From Limnoperna fortunei (lineage: Eukaryota; Mollusca; Bivalvia; Mytilida; Modiolidae): 64,000 nucleotides of DNA. The position numbers and the translations under genes are program-made. The stretch lies in contig OX104115.1 in the NCBI GenBank assembly GCA_944474755.1, positions 74,376,993 through 74,440,992 of the forward strand, written 5' to 3'. Positions 47,001-62,000 of this stretch are shown piece after piece (position 1 is the first letter of the stretch; every line of letters starts with the position of its first letter). The notes beneath the pieces were generated by a model. That model made no database searches. It had not been told where the DNA came from and was given only the letters and a program-made list of their open reading frames with translations.

Positions 47001-50000
47001 TGATAAGTCAATAGGTAAACAGTTTTACTTGTATATATGCATGATAGGAATACTAACGAAAGTATTAAGGTTATAATATAATCAAACCTGAATCAAGCAT
47101 CTGTTTTACATTTGTATGTTCTAAAACTATAAATTTGTTAATATGATAAAACATTTTGATGCCACAATATGAGCAAAAATCTTACGTTGGGTAAAGGATC
47201 TAAAATTGAAATTGTGGAAAGAAAAACAAAGAAGAGGTAAGTGACGTTCTTTCATTTTAAATTTTTTATCAATGTTTATTATTGGTAGTATAAACCGGAT
47301 TGATTCGCTGGCGGAAAAATTCCCAAACCTAAGTTTGAAAAAATTTGGAAAATGCCATAGATACTGTTGAGGACCGCAATGGCTTATACCACAGAGCTGC
47401 TTAGTTCGTCTCTACATTTCGTAAGGGAATGCCTACCCGATGGGGCAGTTGTCCGATTACAAAACGCCAAAGCCTGGCCTCGGACCATGATGGATAACGT
47501 GTCCGAAAAGTGAAACTCTCTAAGCACAATAAAGTCTTATGTTGTAGACCAATTGTAGCTTCTACAAAAAACTTTCCGCCCATAAAAAATTAATTTCCAT
47601 ACTTATTTATTATTTGTTAACTTGTAAACAACTTTCCTTCCTAAATATAACTTAAATACAGCTTGCTCAACGTAAAACAACATTAAAATAATTTCTTCAG
47701 AAGGTCAAACGGATTTAAAACGTGTTTATTAAAGTTACCAAAACCAAAATGTTTCTACACTTCCCTAACATTTTCTATCGGTATGTTGTTCGTATTGGAA
47801 CTCATGTTTACACAACTCTAGAACATTTATTATTATTATTTTTCAAATAAATCTTCCAAATACAAATATGAAGGTAATAATTGTAAATGTAATCTACAAA
47901 ATACAAAATCAAGTGGTGAATAATATTATATATTACACAATATTGCGTGAGCATATTTTGGTGGTGTTTAAATTTCGTGTCAAACAATAAATTTATTCCA
48001 TTACCACAAAAAACATAATGTATTTTTACACTTAAAAAGCTATTAAAATACCTACATACATAACACCAGAATTTATAAAAGTAAGTTTATTGAACACCGA
48101 TTCGCACTTTTAACGAACATAAAACAGTACTAACATTGTAAATCATACTGTGAAACATTGGAATTTTCGAACTTAATTTACATATAATCAATTATGGATC
48201 TGACTTACTAAAGGTTGGATAGTTCATTACGAAGACAATCTTTGCTAACTTCATATTGACTTTTTCAGAAAATTATGCTACTAATTACTAAGTACCTATC
48301 TTAATTTTTAGCAGTTTGATGTGTTGATTTTCGTGATAATATCATGTCGTATATGTGTGATTTTGTACGCAAAATATCTTTTTATTAATCGACTGTATAG
48401 AAATGTTAAGATAATTGTGAAAAAATAAGAAATAGATATCTGTTGACCTTTTTTTTAACTCGAATAAAATAGCGATTCGTTGATATAAAGATGATATATA
48501 TCCCTATCCGACAAGACGTTCTTGGTTATCTGTCTTTGACGTTATATCTTCAGTCCATCCACCTGTATAAATGGTATTGCTACCAACCCATAGGAGATAA
48601 GTTTTATTGTGACAAATATTCCTATATAATTCTTTACAAATTTACTAATTTTTATTATTTACTATTAAGACTTAGCTTAGGGATGATGATTGACTCAAAA
48701 AATCATTTTGTACTCTTATTTAAGTACAATTTAAATGTAAACGCTAAATTTAGGTATGTCTAGTGTTAAGGGACTAAAACTATTTTCTATTCAAATTGTC
48801 ATTTTCAACAGCCTCTATTGTCTTATGTATCCCTGTTAGTGACAATAGTGAATTGTATATTCATAAGTTAGTCTCAACACTTGTTTAGATACTGTTAAAT
48901 GATGTAAACTATTGAACGTATGTCGCGTTATTAAACTTTGTAAAATAAAATATACATTTTACAAACAACATTTAATCAAAATTGACAAGTCAATGTATTG
49001 TTTAGACTGAAACTAAGGAACTAAATTTCTATTCTTGATTGTTTTAAAATGGACTCTGTTAAATAGAAAATGTTTATCTAAAGAGAGATTTAACGAAAAT
49101 TATGTAAATTACGCAGACGTAGGTATGCGATAAATAATTCTTTTGAAGTAAACTATACCTCATTAAAATATTCCTTTTGTGGCGTGCATTCTTTTTTCAT
49201 AAACGAGTTTCAATATTTTAAGTTTCATGTCACTCTTTGTTCAGCAAATAAAGATACAAAGCAATTTACTAAACAAATTATCTCTTTGAAATTATATTGG
49301 AGGGTCAGAGGGGATTTCTGTTTTATTTGAAAGACATCTTTGTTTGTTTTCGGTTTTGATGAAAAGCTGGACGGACTTTATCGTATTGTATTTATTTTGT
49401 ACGTTTGACAAATAACAAAATATTCTTATTGTCCAGTACATATATTTGCAGTTTATTTAAATATTTAAATCTGTACAAGTGGGATACATTCACATTCCGA
49501 TTGTTCCTAAATGAGTTTGTATTTGTTCCTGAACAAATTTTACCACAAATGAAATTATGGGAAGTATTACATGAATATTTGCTCTGTAATTAGGACAAAG
49601 TGATATGTATGTACATGAAGTTGTATGTGTAAACTGTAGACTCGGAAAAAATATTGAATAAGCATATAGCGTGTAAAAATGGCTACTAGTTCAATCAGTG
49701 TTCGTTTTAAGATCAATAATTCAAAATCTCGACCATCCAGCTATAGAGTACCGTCCAATTCTCGGCCATCAAGTTATAAGAGTACTACCGCCGCTGGAGC
49801 TAGACCGTCAAGTTATAAACTTGGCGATGAAAACAAGGAAAATGAGAAGGAAAAACCGAAAAAAACGTTTTTGCGACCTTCAAGTTTTAAAATAATAGAA
49901 AGTTTATCAGGCATACCTATCGAGGAAAGAACTGTTACACCTTGTGAGCTTGTACCTTCTAGGCCATCAACGGAGTATCTGGAATCGAGGTAATAGTTTT

Positions 50001-53000
50001 AATCTCTGTGCTCCATATCTTGGGCATATCAAATCAGTGTAGCAACAGAGTAGTTTTTTTTAATCTGTTTACTCCTTATTTTGGGCAAATAAAGTCATTG
50101 AAGCAGATGAGTATCTTTTTGTTTTTTGTGTGTGCAAGTTCGAATCAAAAAAGGTAGCAAGTTTATATAAATATATTTCAATAATTTCATTTGACACAAA
50201 CTTGAAAACCATAAAATAAAAAAAAATCTGCATTTGTAGTTTGATTTGATTCGATATGTGTTAGATATCATTACACGAGTGACAACCATAGCTGTACACT
50301 CAAAGGCGTAAATGAGTAAGAAGACCATTTAGTAATATTATGTAAAAAGATATATGCTTGAAGAATTAAATAGAATACCGACTACAAACCTTCGTTTTTG
50401 TGAAGATAAATGTTTGTTTGAAGCAACATCTACAAGAACTTAATCTCCATGCACTTTAAGTGTAACAAGTTTACTTGAAATTGTTTTAATGATGTTTATT
50501 CTGTTATCTGTTCATTGTCATATGGTTAAGGCAAGTTTGCCATGTACATAATCATACAGTAATGCCACAATTATTACATGGTAAGCTTTATATCATGCTT
50601 TTTTTTAGCTTTACTCGGGCGCTTAGTAATAACTGGAACACCTTAGTCCCCATTCGACACATGTTTCTTTAAAATGTAAAATTACGCTGTGTAGTCTATG
50701 TAGCAGGTCTAAAGGCATCGTTTTTCTTTATAACAGTAATATTTCTTACTCACACAAACCCAGTTTGGTTGTTTAAAAAAGGTTTTGCAACACTTAGCTA
50801 TACTAATATCATGGCGTTCCTTTTTTCCCGGTAGATCGTCTGACCTATGGCATGGCAACTGGCAATCCATGTCATTAATAAACAGAGTATTATTAACATT
50901 TTTTTATCTGTGCAACTTTCTCTTAGGTGTGTATTTCTATTCTGTTTTAGCTAGTATTTCGTTTTTATTGTGTTGTTTTGACGACGCCCCTTTCTTTTCT
51001 GCTTTACATTACAATGAAAACTTTTTTAAATTATCGGGTTGTTTGGTGAAAAACCAATTATCTTCATTATAAGGACTCATTATCTATTTATGTTTTTTGT
51101 CGGCCAGATCGTTCTTAAGAATGAGACCAAACTTGCTCAATAGCTATATTTAACTACTTCGTATAACATTGAGCAAAAATTAAACTAAGAACTCGTAAAT
51201 GACCACCAGAAAACTGTAGAAAATGCTTTGACATCTAAACAAGAAAATGTTAAAACACACTTCGAAATATGTTTAGATGTTTTATCTGCAATTAGTCAGT
51301 GGTTAGCACTACTGTGGCAAAAGCTATGCGTCAATTATAATGAGACGTTAATTATGATGTCAGCGGCCGACAAAAAACAACAAGTTTACCTTAATTCTGT
51401 TTCCACCTCATCTGCTTGTAACTCATGTATGAAAATATGAACAGTACAGTTAAGAGGTTTGAAGAGCACATTAAGTCTCTTTATATATGCCTACGCAAAA
51501 GGTTCAAGTAGATGAACAAAATTTGATATCCTCGCTGTTGGTCGAATAAACTGATTTCATAGATCATGTGAAATTACCTTTGGCTTCACTTAAACATTTA
51601 ATATATTTAAAATTCAGGACTTTGTAACATTAATAGAACACTCGGAGAAGATAGTCAATGTATAGTTCAAATTGTTTAGGTCGTTGTTAGGATTTTTTAT
51701 GAAAGTAATTTATAGCTACATTCCTGGTGTTACACCTACAAATACTGAAGTTAAAATGTCACAGTGCTTTAAATTCGAATTACAATTTATATTATTACAA
51801 CTTTATTATACTTAGTAATTATCTATTACGTAATACTCCTCATATTTTAACACCAATTTTAATAAAACTTTTCAATGCATAGTAATGACATATTTAACTC
51901 CATTAAGGAATGCCAATAACTATAGAAATTTAATTTAAAATTATATATATATCATTTAGGTACAGTTGATTTGACAAGAACCGGATTTCCTTAAATAGTT
52001 AAGTCGTTGTCCATGTGGTGTTTCTTTGGATTAAAATAGGAGATTTATTTAGTATAATTGCTATTGAAATCCCCACAAATGAATGACACTAATTACTCTA
52101 GTATGTATTATTGGTACCGTATTATTACATGGAAAAGGCTTTCTGTTTTCAAACATTGTTCTTAAATAAATGGGCCTTTGAAATCAACACAAGTATAATA
52201 ACATTTTCTAAATAGGTAAATCCTATTTGCATTATGTCTACTATATATTTTAACGTTTGCTAGAAATTTTATAGACAAGAAATCAGTCAAGCAGAGAAAA
52301 CATTTATATTAAAAAGTCGAATGTTGTAATATATTTTTAATTTAGATTGACTGTATTAAATGTTAAAAGGGCAAATAGTCGATTTTCATTTATCGCTTTT
52401 TGCGTTTCTTTAGAGACTATAAATCGGCAAATTTAAAAGTTATAAAGGAATATATATAGTTAGATCTCATACTCAAATATTGACATTGGATGTTTTTAGT
52501 AGATCAACTACAGTGTACTTTTGATTTATAACTGGATTTATCCCTGCTGTTTGGCCATTTCTATGGGACAATTCAAAGGTACTTATCGGAAAAATATAAA
52601 ATATTACATTTATTGGAGAGAACAGTAGTTGTCGTGTCTTGAAAATACGACTAAATGAGATTTAATGGTTACATACGTAATGTTATGAATTTATCCGAAG
52701 TGATTTCCTTTAAATTACACGCCTTCTTGCCTGATTAAAAAAGACTTTTAGCCCATTTACAAACAAACTTGATGGAAATTCGACGTGTGTTTGGCAACAA
52801 ATCTGGACATCTTAGTGTTGACAGATACAGGATATCATCCGTTTTTACATTTTAACACGTACATCGTATATACAAATTTAGCAAGCTAGGTCTTGCCTAA
52901 AACAAATCAAATTATCTTTGGATTGTAAATGTGAAAAAAACTGTCGAGATTATAATTATCTGTGCCCGATAGCTGATAATGAGTAGGGATGAGGAAAGCT

Positions 53001-56000
53001 CGTGTGTGTTTTGTCGAGGAGCGGAAGTGGAGGTCGATTACAACGCCGATGATGGCATAGATGATGACTTAGCTTCTATAGCTTTGTCGCAAGTACAAAA
53101 GGCAAATGAACAATGGAAAACATCAAGTGCTGATGTTCCTTGGTATGGTGCTAGCCACGAGGAACAAAAACGGTAAGGTCCTCTGCTTGTTTTAATGGTA
53201 AAGTTAAAAAAAAGTGTTTACAGTGTAAATGTTTATTCGGGTTCTAGTGGAAAGTTTTGTTTCAATATATAGTTAATCAAACGACGTGTGTAACATTTCG
53301 TTCGACATGTTGGAATGATATGTAAAAAGAAATAATTGCATTTTAAAGATCGTGCTAACTTTTTGTCTTGTCGGTGTCATTTTTGTTAGTTGTCACTTTA
53401 TATTTGTATTTTTTTGTGGTTGTTCTACCTGGCCGTGCTTATGTTTTTTTCTTGCTTTTTTATCTCAGCTTCAGTGTCTTTCATACTTTCGAATTGAACT
53501 TCTTGGTTTTTTTTTATCTCAGCTGTGGTATCCTTCCTACTTTCGGATTGAGCTTTCAGAAATAAAACATTTAATTTTTATTATTATGGTTGTAATGTCG
53601 GCGGAGATTACATGACATAGGTATTTTACTCGCGCGATTTAAGTTGATACCACAAGCATAAAAACTTCTATTAGGTTTTGGATGAATTCCTTATTCCGGT
53701 TTAGCTCGATAAGATTTTTATCGCGGTTAAAAGAAATATCCACATGATTTACATAAGCATTCATTGTTACAAAACGTCTGTCCTAATATGACAATCTATA
53801 ATATTAATTAAAGATTAGATTAGATACGGTAAATTATATGTAGATAATTAATTGCCAATACTACTTCGTTGCGATATCCACTTCCTTTAGCTATTAAGGA
53901 TATCTCCGACAGAACATAATCTGTGGGAAGCTATTGAAATTAGTCATGTAAAATTATGATTTCTATCAAAATTCCAAGCATGGAATACTCTCAGAATTAT
54001 GAGGAATATGTTCATAAAAGGTAAACTGTAACTACAAGGCGAATCATTTATTGTTTCAAAAATTATCCAAAAACTGTGCCGAAAGTATGTATGTTTAATG
54101 TAATGTATAAGTTTTTCATGTGCAGTTTTATATTGAAGTTGTACATGTTATTCTTCTCTTTAAGGTTAACGGTATAAATTTTGTTAACCGGCAAGTGCAA
54201 TACTACATGTATGAGTTGCCGTTTGTGCCATAATTGCGTTATTCCTATCGAGTTACTTTGAAGAAGTATCGCGATTCTTTCAATTTCTATCGCGTTACTA
54301 TCTTCAAAGTATCGAGATACTTATTAAATGTAACGCCATAATTGTTAAAAGAAACGTGTGCGTTACTTTTTAATTTTCTTTTATAACGCGATACTTTTTG
54401 GTAGGTTATGTTGTTATGGCATCACAACCTAATATATTTTCGTTTCATATTTATAAATACTAGTGCAGATTAGGTTTAACTAAGCTTAAGATATTATAGC
54501 GGCAACAACAGATTGTATTTATAACACGTTAATTTGTTAATCCATGGCGAAAATCCTCACGTTCATTTTTAATTTTAGATACTTAATTAAAAATAATTGT
54601 GTTTTATACTTGTGTTTTAATTCCTAATTTAACACATTGGGTCTCATAATCTTGGAACATTTTTCTATTAATGACATCTATTTATTGCAAATTAAATCCT
54701 CCAAAAATTATGAACAACTACAAGCTAGGTAAACGGGAATACCTATTTTTTAAAGTTTGAAAACATTGGTGGACACTGATTCGTCAAATCTGACGTAAAG
54801 AACGTAATAGATTTTATTTACTCGTTTAAACTGAATTGATCTACGATTTATAAGGATTTCAATAAAGCATGTTTGTAACGATAATTAAGTTTTGTTGCAG
54901 CATGACGTTATGAAGGTAGTCTTTTTGCTCAAACTATTTCATTTGACAAAAATAGCACATGGAAGAGGTACAAATCCATAAAACGCTACTGAACAAACAA
55001 TTCCAGTGTACGTGGTGGTTATCCCGAAAAAATAAATATATTTCGTTACGGTCTATCGCTCAGATTTGGGTCAGATGGACGTTTATCATTTTTCTCACTT
55101 GAGTATTTGTTAATTTTCTTCTGTAATAAAAATAAGAAACCAAAATAGAGTAGCGTTACTTCTTTCACAAATTGTATAAATCTTAATTTATACTCAATAT
55201 TTAAATGTCCGGGTTGATATGTATTGATATATATATTTAAACAAGCTTGTTCACATTAGCTCACGGCATAGATCAAATAAATTAAATTATCATTGTTAAT
55301 AAAAAAAATAAATTCAAGGTGCAATAATTACTACTCGGTCACTTGTTTAACACTACCTTTGTACATTTATTAGAAACATTTAGTATTGGTGTTAATATTG
55401 TGTCGCTGGTCTACTTAAGGCGAATAGGTCTACAAACCGCCATGCCTGCTCATATTCATGCGGCCAAATATTTACAAACAGGTCAGGCATACTGGTGGTC
55501 ATGTGGTCAATCTGTACAATCAGACCTATACTTGGTCTATTGGAGTTTAAATCTGTACAAACAGGCAGACCTGCTTGTGCTCATGGAGTCAATCTGTACA
55601 TACAGGCAGACCTGCTTGTGCTAATGGAGTCAATCTTTACATACAGTCAGACCTGAATGCGCTCATGGAGTCAATCTGTACATACAGGTAGACCTGCTTG
55701 TGCTCATGGAGTCAACCTGTACAAACAGTCAGACCTGGTTGTGCTCATGGAGTCAATCTGTACAAACAAGCAGACCTGCTTGTGCTCATGGAGTCAATCT
55801 GTACATACAGGTAGACCTGCTTGTCCTCATGGAGTTAATCTGTACAACAGTCAGACCTGCATGTGCTCATGGAGTCAATCTGTACAAACAGTCAGACCTG
55901 CTTGTGCTCATGGAGTCAATCTGTACATACAGGTAGACCTGCTTGTGCTCATGGAGTCAATCTGTACAAACAGTCAGACCTGCATGTGCTCATGGAGTCA

Positions 56001-59000
56001 ATCTGTACATACAGCTATACCTACTTGTGGTCATGGAGTCAATCTGTACAAACAGTCAGACCTGCATGTGCTCATGGAGTCGATCTGTACATAAAGGTAG
56101 ACCTGCTTGTGCTCATGGAGTCAATCTGTACAAACAGTCAGACCTGCTTGTGCTCATGGAGTCAATCTGTACAAACAGTCAGACCTGCTTGTGTTCATGG
56201 AGTCAATCTGTACAGTCAGACATACTACTGCTCATATTGTCGAACACATTACTTGGCATGTCCTGTCAACTCACTTGCTCTCTTGCTTTTTTATGCGTTT
56301 TCTTAATTGGTCATCGTTTTACCTGCTACAAGCTCAATTTCTATCTAATACAGTTTTTCTCTCACGTAGGGACATTTTGTTACGTGAATAATACAAGTAT
56401 ATAAATATGGTATAAACCGAATCATGAAGAAATAACACCTGGTAGTATTTCTGTATAAAGCCTAAAATAAACAAAGTAACGTATTTAAACAAACGGTTCA
56501 AAAGATATAGTCTCATTTCTTTCTTATATATCAGATTTATTTAAATAAGAAAAATAAGATTTATTCTCCTTTGGGGTAAAGGCTTAGCTACGTATATTGA
56601 ACAAGGTACTGTATTAAGTACTCCGATTAATTATTTTATTTGGTCTTATATATATTTGGAAAAAAGAACCAAAGCCTGTTTACAACGTCATTGTCGTATG
56701 TTTTTCATTTTCAGTTTTAATCTATTGTTAAGCTTTTCAAAAGAGGCAGTTTAAGGGTATCGATCAAACCGATATATATTTTAATGTTTTAATTTCACGC
56801 AATTTCACTTTTAATGTGTAATATCTTTTACACCACAAAGATCAATTTTCAATATATTTTATCTGTTTCATTTAAAACTGTGTTAAAGTAAATATTAAAT
56901 TGCGTCTTTTGAAACACCCTGGTGATATTGAAGTTCATTTTATCAAATGAAAGCATTGATATGTAACATGCTTTCATACAGGTTGAGATGTTCTAGACAA
57001 TCGGAATGCTTCGTGATAACGTTGTTATTCATTACCCATTCGAAGTCGTCGATGATAACGAAGATCTAAAATAGCGGATACAAACAATTTCAAATAAGGA
57101 ATGCGACTTAAAAATATTTGCAGAGAATCAAGTTTGCAATAAACAAAGTGTACAAACATTTTCGGGATAATGAATGCAACATTAAATTTTACGAAATTTG
57201 ACTTGTCGCGTTTATAATGCCTCAACAAAAGTCTATAAAACAATATTTGACTAATACTATGTTGGATCGAGATGTTGGACCAACGCCGTACTCGTCAGAG
57301 CAACACTTGCCAAGTCTCTTTTCGGGGTAAGTGACTTAAAACGATATTAACGTTTTCTTCGGCAATTGAATCATTATTTTATTTTTAATCCAAACGTTTT
57401 CAGTGAATGGGCCCTGTAAAGAAATGTGTCGCATTTTTTATTTGAACAGTACTGTCGTACTAAACTTGTATTATTCGCACGACAGGTATGAGTAGAAAAG
57501 CGCACCATGTCTACGGACTATGTTCTGCTTTGTTTTTCAGTATCGTAAAAAAAGATTAAAAACAAATGGGCTTAAGGTTTGATATCTTGATAATATTCTA
57601 CTGCCTATCATATGTACGATTTAATGTAATAAACTGGCTATGCAGCCTTTAGATTAAATGAAACATGGTCCTTTGTTCTTCGCTTTCTTCTGCACTGATT
57701 TCGAACCTCAGTATGTTGACTTTTGAATAATTTATCAAAGTGGCATCGACTTATTGAAGTATGAATTGTGTATTTTTATGAATTTGTTGGAAGTTCAGAC
57801 TAGTTGTTTATTGATTCTTCTGTCATTTTACTTTTCAAATGGCATCTGCAGCATGATAATGGTATTGAATAATTTAATGTCACCATAGACGTGCGAAATT
57901 TTGTCTTTATACTATTCTAAAGTAAGAACTGATATTTAACGAAACCCATCGAAACGAAACGTGATAGTAGAATTTACAAAATAAAAGCATGAAAAATTTG
58001 ATTATTTTTAATATTTGATAGAAAGGTTTATTTCTAAAAACATAAGAATTAATTTTTTCGTAATTTTTGTGTATCGTTTTATGAAAATCCACGCGAATTT
58101 ACAAAGCACACATTTTTGTCCGGATTTACAACCTTAGCATAGTCTGTTTACTGCAGGTGTTTGGCATAAACAGCGGTATCAATCTGACTGGACTTTAGTC
58201 TGAACCAAAGTAAACATTTGTGAAAGCCATAATAGAGGCTGTATGTCTCTGTTATAACTTATAGAGAATTATTAACAACTGTAATAGTTGAGTACACGGG
58301 AATGGTTTGTGTAACATACAAACGTAAGGAAGAACGCCTTCAAATAGTGCGGAAAGAATGTCCATTATAAAAACAAATCTGTCGAAAATTGTTCTTATTT
58401 AATGTAGTTAAAATTCAAAAGAGAGATTGAAAAGAAAATTGCTATAGTTGTTTATATTTTTTATTTAAGAAACTTTTAATTAATACTTGGGTCTATTTGT
58501 ATGGGATTTGCATCTGGAACTTTAGACGTCATCATGTGTAAACGTTATTTAACTGCCGGTTTAATTGTTTTGAGGAAGCCATGGGAATTTTAAGTAATTG
58601 TTTCGAAAGTTTTCAAAGAGCCAATGCTTATGTTACCCTTTAACGACAGAAAGAATACCTATATCTGCCTCTTTACTCGGTGCTAATTTCTGTCTCTTTG
58701 CGTCAATGTCTACCGCCGTACCTCAGGTCAATATCTGCATCTTTACTTCAATTACTAACAATATCGATAATAAATGTAGCATGACAGTTGTACTAGTATG
58801 AACAAATATTTTCCTTGTGTCCAGCAGACAGTACAAGTCGTATGTGTTTTAAAGGGTTATCAGTTCTGAATTTAAACAAGATCTATTTAACAGCAATTAT
58901 GTCTACCTTTCTGTAATAAATTTAGAACATAAATCTGAAAGACGATAACACGTGCATAGATATACTATACAATTTGTACTGTGTCTATGCTTCAATAAAT

Positions 59001-62000
59001 ATTGTTTTCCTCATTTATGTTTTATTAATAATAATAAATTTGTATATTTAGGAAATCTATATCAACAATATTGACCGGTTTCAAGTATATATCGTCGAGG
59101 CGATAAACATAAGCAAATATTAATCCATGTAAAAGCGATTCATTTCAAATGACAGGAATATTTTGGGATCGAAAAATTCCTTTTCGTTCCCTGTCAAAAG
59201 TAGATGATAAAACACTGAAAACCAGTCCCCTAAAGATTAAACTTTTGTAGACGATTAAAATTTGTTTACCTATGTGTCATGTATGTTATGGTAAAACTTT
59301 GATAAATCGCTATTTAAAATGGGAAATTTTGACAGGCGATATACTAATAGTACGAACACTATTCATTTGCACGAGAGATCTTGTTCTCAAGTTTAAATGT
59401 ACATGCAATGCTTAGGAAAGGGATTACATGTTTGAATCCGACATTAAGAATAAATTTTGGATTTCAACAAATGCAATTTCAACTTGGATTAGCTACCATT
59501 CAGAACAGTGCTAACAGGTATCTTTGTATTGTAAATGTCATAGAATTATATGTTCCCTATAGCATTTTATAAGACTTCTGTCATTCCCGGTTCCAAAAGT
59601 GGCTAACCACTATATTGACTAAAAGAAAACACGATTGGTGACGTTACTGTAGCCAAAAACGCTTGCCTGCACTGATGACCTGTTTCATTCCTGTTCTTAT
59701 AGGGTATCTGTTTCCTTTGTTTACATGTGTGTCTATTCATTGTTTTTGTTTTCCCATCAGACAGTGAGTTTAATTCTCGGGGAAACTTAGTACAGCTGTA
59801 TTTCTTATTTAACTTGTTGTTTGTCTGTCTTCAGATGGCGAGTCTTTGTTTAATTATGGGTTAACATTACCATACTGAAATGATTCCCAGTGCTCGACCC
59901 AATGAAGCGATCCGAGAGGATTCCCTCCCGTTGGCGTTAAGGTGGTTGAAAGGCATGATAACATAGTGTGCAACGTGTGTTTGAGGAGTGCCACGCTGTT
60001 TGCTCGATAAAGACCCCTTATTGATGTCTGTAAGAATAGGCTTGCCGCCATGAAGGCAACTTCCGGTCCTGTCCATATTTAAAACATTTCCAGTGGTTTT
60101 CAAAATTCACGCCCTTTGATCACTCTTCCGAGAATTGATTTATTGTTTGTTGATTTGTTCTCGTCCTGAATATAGTTGAAATAATGCTCGCTGGACGCAA
60201 AGCAAACATTTTATCAATTAATCAATCTATCAATTATGCAAAAAATCAATCAACCAATTCATTCATTCATTCATTCATTCATTCATTTGTTCGTTCGTTC
60301 ATTCATTCATTCATTCATTCATTCATTCATTCATTCATTCATTTAACCATTTCAAAACGAAAAGCCTTTTTATATTTCTTTGGTTTATACGTAACAAGTT
60401 TAACAGCAATTCTTATGTATAAAAATCATAACATTAAAATCTTTGACATTGTATAATCCCATGTTCGAAACGCGAAATAACGGCAATTGTCTTGTATATA
60501 AATGCCCGTATCTACTCTAATGGTTAATAGCATAGACTTTAATTATGCATGTTAATTGTCTTCATATGATATTGCAGTATTAACAAAAAGATAAATAATT
60601 GATCTACAGTTAGTAAAACAAAATACAAGACATTAGTATTTGACAGGTCTATGTAAGTCAGTTACTGAATGTCTCTATATTTTGACACATTAGATATTTG
60701 TAAGCCTTATAGTAAGATTGTAGAGATTTGTTACATATTTACTTGACTTCAGAGTACTGAAAAACTCAATGAAAATAGTGAGTGTCTTTAAATAATAAAT
60801 TTAAATCCCAAAAGTTTAATGTTTTCATTTTCCATACGTGTGAATATTTTATAGTTTTAACCAATATTTTGTTAGTTTATCCTCAGGCACAGTAATAAAA
60901 GGTTGTTAGATTCCAAAGAAGACTACAGACACACTATTAAATTTATGTGTAAAACTTCATTATCCAAAGTTTTAAATGTCGATGTTCGGTATCTTAACAA
61001 ATATTTGATAATCAGAACATATAATTTACTAAACAACCGACGGTTATAATTGCCTATGGAGTGATTAGTCTTTTGTAAATATTTTAATCTTTTGAATCAA
61101 ATTATTGCACACGCATGAATGAACAGTAAACAAGATTTAAATGTTCCGCTACATGTACGTGACACCAGACTATACAACCCTAAACATAATATACATAATA
61201 ATAGAATTTAACTCGCTCACTAATTCCTACGTCTTAAAATAACACATTTTTAAAAATTTTAAACAACCTGTTGGTCGATAACGATATTCTAAAAGAAGAA
61301 AAATATAATAAACCGTCTTCAGTTTTAAAATATTAAAAATGATTTTTTAATAGCCTTTCTATTTTTGTCATTTCAGAAATGCGTCTCGGGTTGCGTCTGA
61401 ATCTAGAGAAGCCATGTTTCGAAGGGCAATGGCGTTGCTATCGGCCCGATGCACCAGTGTACTCGGGTCACAAACCGTTGAAACACCATTCGGAACAGTT
61501 AAACAACCAACATTCGGAATACAAGTTCCACAATATTTCTACATAAAACAAGAGAAACCAAGACCAATGCCTCCACTTAAGGTCAGTGAGAGTTGTGGAT
61601 AATATTTACATTTTGTAACGAGCTTTCAGACAAGTGTTATTAAGGGGAAAAGGGGGCAGCGCTAGTTATTTAGTTCTTTAATGTTCTTACAGTTACCGGT
61701 AGTTTTAAAGTGTTTGCTCTAATTTGATTGTTTTCTATATTTATCAGTTACAAACTTATTATGTGTATATAACAAATATTTGTTATAATTTGTAAAGAAA
61801 TATCTGTATGAAAAGTCAAATATTTGGAAAAAATAGTATTTAGTATTTCTCGACAACCAACAGTATTTGTTTTATAGTTTCTATAATTCTATAATTCTAA
61901 TGTTAATCCTTTATGCAATTCTTGCCAGAATATACGACGTCTTTGAAATAAAAATATAATTCATCGTTGCGCAACATAATGGATATGTTGTTCCGCCTGC

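Noticed and set aside
50554..50584. First exon candidate MPQLLH before GTAAGC
   Set aside because: Phase 1, very short, no other support.
53352..53615. Hydrophobic 87-codon frame as a membrane protein
   Set aside because: It arises from a tandem duplication of T-rich DNA; no start context or splice partner.
54711..54730. First exon candidate MNNYKL before GTAAAC
   Set aside because: Phase 1, incompatible with the shared exon, and very short.
55657..56404. Cys-rich proteins of 145-153 codons over the 41-bp repeat
   Set aside because: All three frames are open because of the tandem repeat; this is not a gene.
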